Shown: positions 33,482-40,616 of the stretch, in pieces
How the letters are laid out: every line of letters starts with the position of its first letter
Numbering within the stretch: position 1 is the first letter of the stretch
Source: a bacterium
GTDB lineage: Bacteria > Actinomycetota > Acidimicrobiia > Spongiisociales > Spongiisociaceae
Assembly: GCA_026710435.1 (NCBI GenBank)
Contig: JAPOQZ010000259.1
Location: 1 to 64,000 of the forward strand
DNA: 64,000 bases
Direction: 5' to 3'
Translations under genes and position numbers: made by a program
The notes under the pieces: generated by a model
The model's database searches: none
What the model was told of the DNA's origin: nothing
What the model saw: only the letters and a program-made list of their open reading frames with translations

Positions 33482-34324
33482 ATGGCAAACGTAGTGCGGG
33501 CGGCGCTCGTCCAGAGCGAGTGGACCGGCGACAAGCAGTCCATGATCGACAAGAACATCGAGTACGCCCGCCAGGCGGCTGCCCAGGGCGCTCAGATACT
33601 CTGCTTCCAGGAGATCTTCAACACCCCCTACTTCTGCACGCATCAGGAGAACGAGCACTTCTCCACAGCCGAGCCGATCCCGGATGGCCCCACCGTGTCG
33701 CGCATGATGGAGTTGGCCCGCGAGACGGGGATGGTGCTGATCGTGCCCATCTTCGAGATGGAGGACGCCGGCCACTACTACAACGCCGCTGCGGTCATAG
33801 ACTCCGACGGCACTTACCTCGGCAAATACCGCAAGACCCACATCCCCCAGGTGGCGGGCTTCTGGGAGAAGTTCTACTTCCGCCCCGGGAACCTCGGATA
33901 CCCGGTCTTCGATACCGCGATAGGACGGGTCGGCGTCTACATCTGCTACGACCGCCACTTCCCCGAGGGTTGGCGGGAGTTGGGACTGGCCGGGGCCAAG
34001 ATCGTGTTCAACCCGTCCGCGACAACTCGGGGGCACTCCAAGTATTTGTGGGAACTCGAGCAGCCGGCTGCCGCGGTCGCGAACGAGTACTTCGTCGGGG
34101 CCATCAACCGGGTGGGCAGCGAGGACTTGGTGGACACCGACTACTACGGGAGTTCGTACTTCGCGTCGCCCCGCGGCGAGATCATCGACGGGACCGCTTC
34201 CGACACCGCGGACGAGGTTGTGGTCCGGGATCTGGATCTCGACCTGATCGAAGAGGTCCGCCACCACTGGGCCTTCTACCGCGATCGGCGTCCCGAGATC
34301 TACGAGAAGATAGGGGCTCCCTAA
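33482..34324 (+). CDS. Beta-ureidopropionase / N-carbamoylputrescine amidase-like hydrolase
   Basis: 280-aa nitrilase-superfamily enzyme. Triad: CFQEIFNTPYFC (Glu), KYRKTHIPQVAGFWEKFYF (Lys) and GVYICYDRHFPEGWRELGLAGA (Cys). The second half (SATTRGHSKYLWELEQPAAAVANEYFVGAINRVG) is typical of beta-alanine synthases and N-carbamoylputrescine amidases. It would hydrolyse an N-carbamoyl amine or beta-amino acid, the last step of reductive pyrimidine degradation. ATG 33482 with a strong AAGGAGG upstream. Divergent from the D-carbamoylase-like gene. Confidence 0.85.
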   Translation: MANVVRAALVQSEWTGDKQSMIDKNIEYARQAAAQGAQILCFQEIFNTPYFCTHQENEHFSTAEPIPDGPTVSRMMELARETGMVLIVPIFEMEDAGHYYNAAAVIDSDGTYLGKYRKTHIPQVAGFWEKFYFRPGNLGYPVFDTAIGRVGVYICYDRHFPEGWRELGLAGAKIVFNPSATTRGHSKYLWELEQPAAAVANEYFVGAINRVGSEDLVDTDYYGSSYFASPRGEIIDGTASDTADEVVVRDLDLDLIEEVRHHWAFYRDRRPEIYEKIGAP

Positions 34325-34554
34325 TAGCTCCCCATTGCAGCGTCAGCGACCTGGAATATGTGGAAGGCGATAAGGGGAACCGGTAACGGCAAAACCAAGC
34401 CTGCCGTATACGACCCAGTTACTGCCAGTTGCCACACAGGGCACCCTTTCCGACTCGTAGATACCGTATCCGACCAACGCCCACATCTCAGGCGCCCTAC
34501 CTACCGGTGTGTCAGTCAAGACCAGACGTTGGCTTCGGAGAAGGGTGAGGCATG

Positions 34555-35019
34555 CTAACCAAACACAGCCCGGTAGTCAGTGCAGGCGTTTTCCAACGAT
34601 GCCGGTACTGGCTCGCGCAGGGTTAGCCTTCGGCACATGTCTGCGAGGTCCTTGACCATAGGGACACAGTCGCTTGGTCTGGTGAGCCTGGGATAGTCCT
34701 TCCGGGATTCGTTGACCGGATCGCCCGCGAGATAGGCGAGCCATGTCTCGATGTTCCAAGTCGGAACGCATACGAGTACGTTGTCGGAGTCTCGTGGCGG
34801 AGGCACCCCCTGTTCTGTACAGGCCTTCCATAAGGAGGCTTTGCGGGCCCTCACACCGCCGGCATCACCGTCAACCATGACGACAAGAAACACCCGCTCG
34901 CCTCCCCTCGAGCGCGATTCCGTAAGTTCCCTAGGGAATCTATCGCGTACGAACTGCTCGGCTGAACCCCGCCCCTGCCGGAGATACTTCTTGTCGCAGA
35001 GCACGTACAATCCAGCCAT
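34555..35019 (-). CDS. DUF4276/TOPRIM-like partner of the AAA ATPase
   Basis: 154-aa protein. A central VFLVVMVDGDAGGVRARKASL resembles the D-x-D strand of TOPRIM-like nucleases, and VLVCVPTWNIETWLAYLAG resembles the conserved P...IExWLLA motif of DUF4276. Such proteins are regularly encoded next to an ABC-type AAA ATPase in defence gene pairs (compare OLD, PARIS and other ATPase-TOPRIM systems). It follows the ATPase gene by 75 bp on the same strand. Nuclease activity is inferred from the fold resemblance only; I do not see a complete canonical TOPRIM glutamate motif at the very N-terminus. Confidence 0.55.
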   Translation of the reverse strand: MAGLYVLCDKKYLRQGRGSAEQFVRDRFPRELTESRSRGGERVFLVVMVDGDAGGVRARKASLWKACTEQGVPPPRDSDNVLVCVPTWNIETWLAYLAGDPVNESRKDYPRLTRPSDCVPMVKDLADMCRRLTLREPVPASLENACTDYRAVFG

Positions 35020-35094
35020 CAGCCCTTAGAAAACGACGAACAAACACTTCGTGCTGCTGATCCTCGCACAGCAGCACGACTCGGACGCTCCTAC

Positions 35095-36234
35095 TCAACT
35101 ATCCCAACCCCGTGCCACCAATTCCGACAGCTTGAGACCCCCTGTCGTTAGCTTGCCGACCGGCTGCGCAGTCGCCGCTCCCGAGGCGTTGCGCCGGAGG
35201 ACTTGTCCAGTGTTAGGCCCCAGGTAGTCGATCAACTCTGGATGGTGTGAACAGAGAACGGCCTGAGACGGCGTTTCCTCGCACAATTCGACCAGCGCCA
35301 TCAGCCAAGGTTGTATCTCCGGCAGTGCCACGTAGTTGTCCGGCTCGTCCAAGAACAACCAGACACCTTCTCCACTGTGGCCGAGATGCAGTAGTCCGTA
35401 GAGAACAACCAATGCCCGTTGCCCGTCGGACACTTCATCAATGCGAAGCTCGTAGCGTCCGTCGCCGTCTCGGCTGCCACTCGGGTGGACGAAACGAAGT
35501 ACCAGTTCCCGGGTCTCGGCGCCGACCTGCCTGAGGCGAAGATCGTCGAAACCGTCCATCACCAGGCGGAGTGCTTCAACGTGAGAGAGCGCCAACCCTG
35601 GGTTCTCCAGAACGGCGTTGCGGTACCAACCCACGAAGTTCTCCGCAAAGCGGCCGAGCAATCGCATCCCCCGGGACGAGGTAGAACGGATCTCGTGCGG
35701 TCGGATGGTGCAGATCACGATGTTGCGGATGGCGTTCAGGAAAGACGTAAGTCGCCTGTTTGCCGACTGTGGAACCACCCGCGCCAAGGCCGACTCGCCC
35801 CAATCTGTCTTGAATACGGGACCTGCAGAGCCATCATCACGGAACAACCGCACCTCGCCCATCTCGCAGTCGAACAGCACCGTTCCATCCTCACCTACCA
35901 ACCTCTCCGTGGCCACCCGGGAAGCTTCGATGTCCGCGGCGTGTTCGACCCTAAGCAGGTAGGAGAAGGACTCTCCGCCCACCCTGGCCTGGATCCTGAA
36001 CTCCTGATGCTGATGGGTCTGCCAACGAGTGAGCGTGGACGAGGGAAACGTTACGGGATCCGCGATCTTCGATTCGCCGGCCAGAAGCGTCCGAAGGCCA
36101 TATATGACGTCTAGGACGGCCGTCTTGCCCGCCCCATTAGCTCCGAGAAGCAGCGTCGTGTCCTTCAACCACAGGTCGAAGTCGACGAGGCATTTGTAGT
36201 TCTCGATGCGGATGCGCTCCAGCACAAGAGCCAT
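35095..36234 (-). CDS. SMC/ABC-type AAA ATPase (OLD-like), probable defence protein
   Basis: About 379 aa from ATG 36234 (MALVLERIRIENYKCL). Walker A is LLLGANGAGKTAVLD, the signature-like region IDEVSDGQRALVVLYGLLHL, Walker B GVWLFLDEPDNYVAL and the switch histidine AVLCSHHPELIDYLG. This is the AAA_15/AAA_21 type found in OLD nucleases and in ATPases of retron and PARIS systems. The nuclease part is not fused, so the downstream DUF4276-like protein is the likely effector. The track start lies 24 codons upstream. A MITE-borne ORF from copy B runs down to 1 nt before this ATG and could couple translation. Confidence 0.78.
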   Translation of the reverse strand: MALVLERIRIENYKCLVDFDLWLKDTTLLLGANGAGKTAVLDVIYGLRTLLAGESKIADPVTFPSSTLTRWQTHQHQEFRIQARVGGESFSYLLRVEHAADIEASRVATERLVGEDGTVLFDCEMGEVRLFRDDGSAGPVFKTDWGESALARVVPQSANRRLTSFLNAIRNIVICTIRPHEIRSTSSRGMRLLGRFAENFVGWYRNAVLENPGLALSHVEALRLVMDGFDDLRLRQVGAETRELVLRFVHPSGSRDGDGRYELRIDEVSDGQRALVVLYGLLHLGHSGEGVWLFLDEPDNYVALPEIQPWLMALVELCEETPSQAVLCSHHPELIDYLGPNTGQVLRRNASGAATAQPVGKLTTGGLKLSELVARGWDS

Positions 36235-36377
36235 GCTACCCGACCTCTGGAGCATCCCAAGACAGCCTGAGGACGGTAGATAGGAGATGGGGATACTTCC
36301 CAACAAGTGCTGACGACAGTTCCGAGCCCCACGTCCGGGGCGATGTGATCAACACTGTCGGGCTTTCCATTCCTGCT

Positions 36378-36484
36378 CTAGGAGGGTGCTGAGCAATCCA
36401 CCAGCGGCCTGCCAACCGCCGGCATGATTCCTGGGCCGGCGGGCGGCAGGCCCGAGCAATCGTCATTGTTCAGCACCCTCCTAG
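36378..36484 (-). mobile_element. 107-bp MITE, copy B
   Basis: Perfect outline: CTAG at both outer edges, GAGGGTGCTGA and TCAGCACCCTC inside. On the minus strand AGGAGG precedes ATG 36466. The mini-ORF MTIARACRPP... continues out of the element for 76 codons in total and ends TAG one base before the AAA ATPase ATG. Confidence 0.9.
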
Positions 36485-36596
36485 CCGTCGTTCGGCTCTT
36501 CGGACCAACATCGCCACGGCATAGGGATCGATGGAGAACAGAACCGGCAGGGCGAAGCTACATCCTGCCCGGTCACCTGCCGTACCATGGGCGGTC

Positions 36597-37517
36597 ATGA
36601 GGGCTAACCGGAAGAGCACCGCAAGGCACCTAGCGGGACTGGCCCTGCGGGGCTTCGCCATCGGGACCGCAGACCTGGTACCGGGCGTATCCGGCGGCAC
36701 GGTGGCGCTGGTGACCGGCATATACGGCCGGTTGGTGAGAGCTATCGGCAGGGGCGCCCTGGGTCTGGGCCGTCTCCTGAGGGGAGACTTCCGAGGATCG
36801 GCCCGATCTCTTAGAGGTGTCGAATGGCCCTTCGTGATCTCGATCGTCGCGGGGGCGGGTCTGGCCGTGGCAGTACTCGCCGGGGTGGTCGAGAACCTGT
36901 TGCGGGAGCAGCCCGTCAGGACCGCGGCCGTCTTCTTCGGTCTGATCGGAGGGGCGATCGTGGTGGCGTGGTGGTTGCTACGAGAGCCCGCAGTCGCGCA
37001 CGCCATCGCGGCCGGTGCGGTCGGCGCCGTCTCCTTCGTCCTGTTCGGATTCCGGGGTGCGGCTGTTCATGATCCCGATTGGTACGTATTCGTGGGCGCG
37101 GGCGCCCTCGCTATCTGCGCGTTCATCCTTCCGGGAGTGAGCGGGTCGTTCCTGCTGCTGGCTATAGGCATGTACCAGCATGTTCTGGGAGCGATAAGCG
37201 ACCTGGTACCTGGTTCACTGCTTCCGTTCGCGCTGGGCGCTGCCACCGGCCTTGGCCTGTTCGCCCGGCTCTTGGAATGGCTGCTCGACCGTTACCACGA
37301 CCTGGTAGTAGCGGCGATGATCGGCCTGATGATCGGGTCGTTCCGTATCCTCTGGCCTTGGCCTGCGGGACTCGGGGACGAGAGCGGGGTCGGTGCGACG
37401 ACACTCGGAAGGCCGGGTCCCGATGTCCTCGTCCCGGTGGCGCTGGCGATCGCCTCCGCGATCCTCGTGGTCGGCTTCGCCTCCTGGGCTGAGCGATCAG
37501 AAGCCGGCAACCGATAG
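36597..37517 (+). CDS. DUF368 membrane protein (polyprenyl-phosphate recycling transporter family)
   Basis: 306-aa polytopic membrane protein from ATG 36597 (MRANRKSTARHL). Family motifs: GFAIGTADLVPGVSGGTVALVTGIY near the start and ICAFILPGVSGSFLLLAIGMY in the second half, an internal repeat of the PGVSGG/S motif. About eight hydrophobic helices are visible. DUF368 proteins have been linked to undecaprenyl-phosphate flipping (PopT), which recycles the lipid carrier of wall synthesis. It stands alone between MITE copy B and a convergent YchF-like gene. The upstream part of the 328-aa track ORF overlaps the repeat end and is not used. Confidence 0.85.
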   Translation: MRANRKSTARHLAGLALRGFAIGTADLVPGVSGGTVALVTGIYGRLVRAIGRGALGLGRLLRGDFRGSARSLRGVEWPFVISIVAGAGLAVAVLAGVVENLLREQPVRTAAVFFGLIGGAIVVAWWLLREPAVAHAIAAGAVGAVSFVLFGFRGAAVHDPDWYVFVGAGALAICAFILPGVSGSFLLLAIGMYQHVLGAISDLVPGSLLPFALGAATGLGLFARLLEWLLDRYHDLVVAAMIGLMIGSFRILWPWPAGLGDESGVGATTLGRPGPDVLVPVALAIASAILVVGFASWAERSEAGNR

Positions 37518-37545
37518 CACCCACATCCGGTGAACGGCGGATGAT

Positions 37546-38598
37546 TCACACCGAGAACCTCACCAGCATCACATCGCCGTCCTGCACCAGGTAGTCCTTG
37601 CCTTCTATCCGGATCACTCCCCCGGTCGACCTCGTGCGAGCCCAGCCTCCGTGGCGGACAACTTCCTCGATTGGAGCGACCTCGGCCCGGATGAACCCGC
37701 GCTCCAGGTCCGAGTGGATCTTCCCGGCGGCCTGGCGAGCGGTGCTACCCCGGGACACCATCCAGGCGCGGGACTCCCTGGAGTTCATCGTGTAGAAGGT
37801 GAGAAGGTCGAGCGCGCCGGTCACGGCTCCCCGAGCTCCCTGCCCGAGCCCCAGCCCCTCGTATATCTCCTCTCGCTCCGCCGGGTCGAACCGGACCACC
37901 TCCTCCTCCAGGAGAGCGGAGACGGCCAGGACGGGATCGGTCGGGGGTACGACCTCTCTGAGCCTGCCTGCATGGGACTCCTGGTCGGGATCGTCCTCAC
38001 CGGTGTTGATTACCCAGATACACGGCAGCAGGCTCAGCGGAGACAGCCCGCGAAAGGCCCCCAACTCGGCTTCGGACCAGGGGAACTGGCGGAGAGGCGT
38101 GCCTTCAGCCAGCAGATCGGCCGCGCGGGCGATGGCCTCGGCCGCGGGACGTAACTCCGGATCGGCGGAGGCCTCCTTGGCGATCCGATCCCGGCGCCGG
38201 TGGAACACCTCGAAGTCGGACACTGCCAACTCCACGAGCAACTCCTCGGCCTGCTCGACCGCGTCGGTGCCGTGTGACCCGGCGGGCACCCAACCCGCCT
38301 CGTGACCTCTGAGCACCATGAGGATCGCCTCCGGTTCCCTTCCCGGTCCGAGACGCCGAACCGACCCGGGACGCACGGCGGGGAGGTCGTGCAGATCGAG
38401 AGTGGCCCGGGTTACCTTCCGGGACCCTTCCAACACTGCGATCCGGTCGAGCAACGGGTCGACCACCTTCAGGACCCCGACGTTGGGATCGGCAGTGGTA
38501 AACGGGTGGGGGGCGGTAGGCGCCTCCAAGCCGGTCAGGGCATTGAACAGGGTTGTCTTGCCAGAGTTCGAGAAGCCAAGGATCGCTATGCGGGTCAT
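37546..38598 (-). CDS. YchF-like NTPase with degenerate G motifs
   Basis: 350-aa protein. The N-terminus ILGFSNSGKTTLFNALTG is a P-loop, FTTADPNVGVLKV the switch I region of YchF/Obg proteins, VINTGEDD matches the NxxE form of the base-recognition motif in YchF, and the C-terminus (LERGFIRAEV...LVQDGDVMLVRFSV) is the TGS-like YchF end. The normal DxAG switch II motif is replaced by DLHDLP, and the region after it is shortened. Nucleotide hydrolysis may therefore be altered. Probably cytosolic and ribosome-associated like YchF. Convergent with DUF368. Confidence 0.75.
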   Translation of the reverse strand: MTRIAILGFSNSGKTTLFNALTGLEAPTAPHPFTTADPNVGVLKVVDPLLDRIAVLEGSRKVTRATLDLHDLPAVRPGSVRRLGPGREPEAILMVLRGHEAGWVPAGSHGTDAVEQAEELLVELAVSDFEVFHRRRDRIAKEASADPELRPAAEAIARAADLLAEGTPLRQFPWSEAELGAFRGLSPLSLLPCIWVINTGEDDPDQESHAGRLREVVPPTDPVLAVSALLEEEVVRFDPAEREEIYEGLGLGQGARGAVTGALDLLTFYTMNSRESRAWMVSRGSTARQAAGKIHSDLERGFIRAEVAPIEEVVRHGGWARTRSTGGVIRIEGKDYLVQDGDVMLVRFSV

Positions 38599-38674
38599 CG
38601 GGAGGGAAGGCTAGCCAGCCGGGCGGCGATGGGGATTTCGGACCCATGCGGGAGTGCTGAACTACGATCCACCC

Positions 38675-39685
38675 ATGAGACTGGCGGTCATCGGAGCCGG
38701 ATCGTGGGGAACCACCGTCGCGGCGATAGCCTCCCCGAACACCGATGTGATCCTCTGGGCGCGACGACCCGACCTGGCCGAACGTATCAACCGTGATCGA
38801 GCCAACGCCGACTATCTGCCGGGATACACGCTGCCCTCAAGCCTGGCCGCTACTTCGGACATGGAAGAGGCACTAACCGGAGCCGACCTGGTGGTGGTGG
38901 GTGTTCCTTCCCACGGCTACCGGGCCGTTCTGGCGAAGGCCAAGGAGATGGTCCCACCCTCGACACCGGTTGTCAGCCTCACCAAAGGCATCGAGATGGA
39001 CACGGGCCTGCGCATGTCGGAGGTGACCCTGCAGGTTCTCCCGGGTCACGACCCGGGAGCGGTGGGAGTGCTGTCGGGTCCCAACCTTGCGGTGGAGATC
39101 ATGGAAGGCCAACCGGCCGCCACGGTCATCGCCATGGGCGACCCGCGTGCTGCTCGCCGGATACAGCCGGTGTTCACCACTCCCAGGTTCCGGGTCTACA
39201 CCAACCCGGATGTGATCGGCGTGGAGGTGGCCGGCGCCGCCAAGAACGTGATCGCGATCGCGGCCGGCGCCTCAACGGGGCTGGGCTTCGGCATGAACAC
39301 CACAGCCAGCCTCGTCACTCGTGGGCTGGCCGAGATGACCCGGCTCGGTATCGCAATGGGAGGCGAGGCCCTGACCTTCGGTGGCCTGGCCGGCGTAGGC
39401 GACCTGATGGCGACCTGTGGCAGTTCCCGAAGCCGCAATAACCGGGTCGGCCTCCAACTGGGCAAGGGACGGGGCATCGAGCAGATCGTCTCGGAGATGA
39501 ACATGGTGGCGGAAGGCGTCAAGACAACCCGGGCCGTCCTGAACCTGGCGGAGCGGCACGGGGTGGAGATGCCCATAGCCGAAGCGGTGGGGGGGATGCT
39601 CTACGAAGGTCAGACCGTCCACCATGCAATGGCGTCCCTGATGGGCCGGGAGCCCACATCGGAGGGTCACGGCATAGTCCTGTGA
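38675..39685 (+). CDS. gpsA: NAD(P)H-dependent glycerol-3-phosphate dehydrogenase
   Basis: 336-aa enzyme making sn-glycerol-3-phosphate for phospholipids from dihydroxyacetone phosphate. Rossmann motif VIGAGSWGTTVA at the N-terminus; VSLTKGIE, LSGPNLAVEI, AGAAKNVIAIAAG (catalytic lysine) and GGLAGVGDLMATC with the substrate-binding region follow in the family order. Start ATG 38675 fits the nucleotide-binding fold; the track starts seven codons earlier at GTG. Transcribed away from the divergent YchF-like gene. Confidence 0.93.
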   Translation: MRLAVIGAGSWGTTVAAIASPNTDVILWARRPDLAERINRDRANADYLPGYTLPSSLAATSDMEEALTGADLVVVGVPSHGYRAVLAKAKEMVPPSTPVVSLTKGIEMDTGLRMSEVTLQVLPGHDPGAVGVLSGPNLAVEIMEGQPAATVIAMGDPRAARRIQPVFTTPRFRVYTNPDVIGVEVAGAAKNVIAIAAGASTGLGFGMNTTASLVTRGLAEMTRLGIAMGGEALTFGGLAGVGDLMATCGSSRSRNNRVGLQLGKGRGIEQIVSEMNMVAEGVKTTRAVLNLAERHGVEMPIAEAVGGMLYEGQTVHHAMASLMGREPTSEGHGIVL

Positions 39686-39794
39686 GAGCCGCCAAGCCGG
39701 TCGGAGCAGGTTGGCTGCCGCCTCGTGACGGGCGCCGGAGACCTGCCTCCCGCCCTTCAACTCTTGGCCCTTGCCGCGGGGGTACCATGCCGGC

Positions 39795-40085
39795 ATGAAT
39801 TCCCAACTCCGTATCTATGACATGAAGCCGGGCACGATGGAAGAGTTCGCGGCCAAGGTCGACGAGGAACTCATCCCCATCCGCCTGGATTACGGCTTCA
39901 CGCGCAGCGGCCCGTGGATCGTCGAAGAGACCTACCAGTACGTCTGGATCGTGCACTACGACGGTGAAGGAACCTTCGAGGAGGTCGACAAGCGCTACTA
40001 CGCCGACCCCCGTCGGGGCGAGATGTCCTTCAATCCCATGGACTACATCACCAAGGTCGACGCCCGGATGCTCACGCCACTGTAG
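39795..40085 (+). CDS. NIPSNAP-family protein
   Basis: 96-aa ferredoxin-like (dimeric alpha-beta barrel) protein: MNSQLRIYDMKPGTMEEFAAKVDEELIPIRLDYGFTRSG and VWIVHYDGEGTFEEVDKRYYADP, the usual NIPSNAP strand and helix pattern. These small proteins are often accessory in catabolic loci, with no fixed role. ATG 39795 is the second ATG of the track ORF. The stop TAG runs directly into GAGGGTGG, reminiscent of a MITE end. Confidence 0.75.
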   Translation: MNSQLRIYDMKPGTMEEFAAKVDEELIPIRLDYGFTRSGPWIVEETYQYVWIVHYDGEGTFEEVDKRYYADPRRGEMSFNPMDYITKVDARMLTPL

Positions 40086-40174
40086 GAGGGTGGCCTAAAC
40101 GGTGACGAGCAAGGTTCGTTTTCCTGTGACCAGGTCAATGTCATCGGTCGACGGCCCGCGAAGCGGTTTCAACA

Positions 40175-40616
40175 CCACGCTCCTAGTGTCCTGTATCGGG
40201 AATTCGCTGGAGACAGCCTCCTCCGCCTGACACGCACCGGTTCCGGGGAGCCGAGACCGCGAAAACCGTCGAGGCGGTCTCCTCCGGCGGGTCCCACCCC
40301 CTGCCGCCGCCTCCTCGGCGCCTGAACGCGTCCCGCCGTCCCTCTTTCTACGAGGGGTCGAAGAAACAGCATGATCCCGGCCCCGGTCCGGTCGGTACCC
40401 AAACACGGACCGTCGGTGCTTTGCAGCTACTTTCCATTATGGAGCGAGCCTATGACAGACCCGGCGCGCTACGACAGAAGGTCCCGTGAGCACAACCGAA
40501 ACAAGGATTCAGGACGCTAAGAGGGTGTTCACGCTGCGCGCAGTAGTCTCGTAGCACGGCTCCCGCGGTTGGTCTGTGTGGCGGCTGTGCAGACCGACCA
40601 CGATCAAACTAGATCG
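40175..40616 (-). repeat. Long dispersed repeat copy 3
   Basis: Read on the minus strand it starts ATCTAGTTTGATCGTGG (17-bp exact match to 29.68 kb) and continues through TCTGTCATAGGC, TTTGGGTACCGACCGGACC, GGGATCATGC, GGGGGTGGGACCCGCCGGAGG, GCGAATTCCCGATACAGGAC and CTAGGAGCGTGG. An 8-bp stem GAGACCGC/GCGGTCTC lies near its end. The sbcC stop codon TAG is the CTAG at its edge. It accounts for nearly all of the 520-bp gap between NIPSNAP and sbcC; no gene is present there. Confidence 0.55.
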
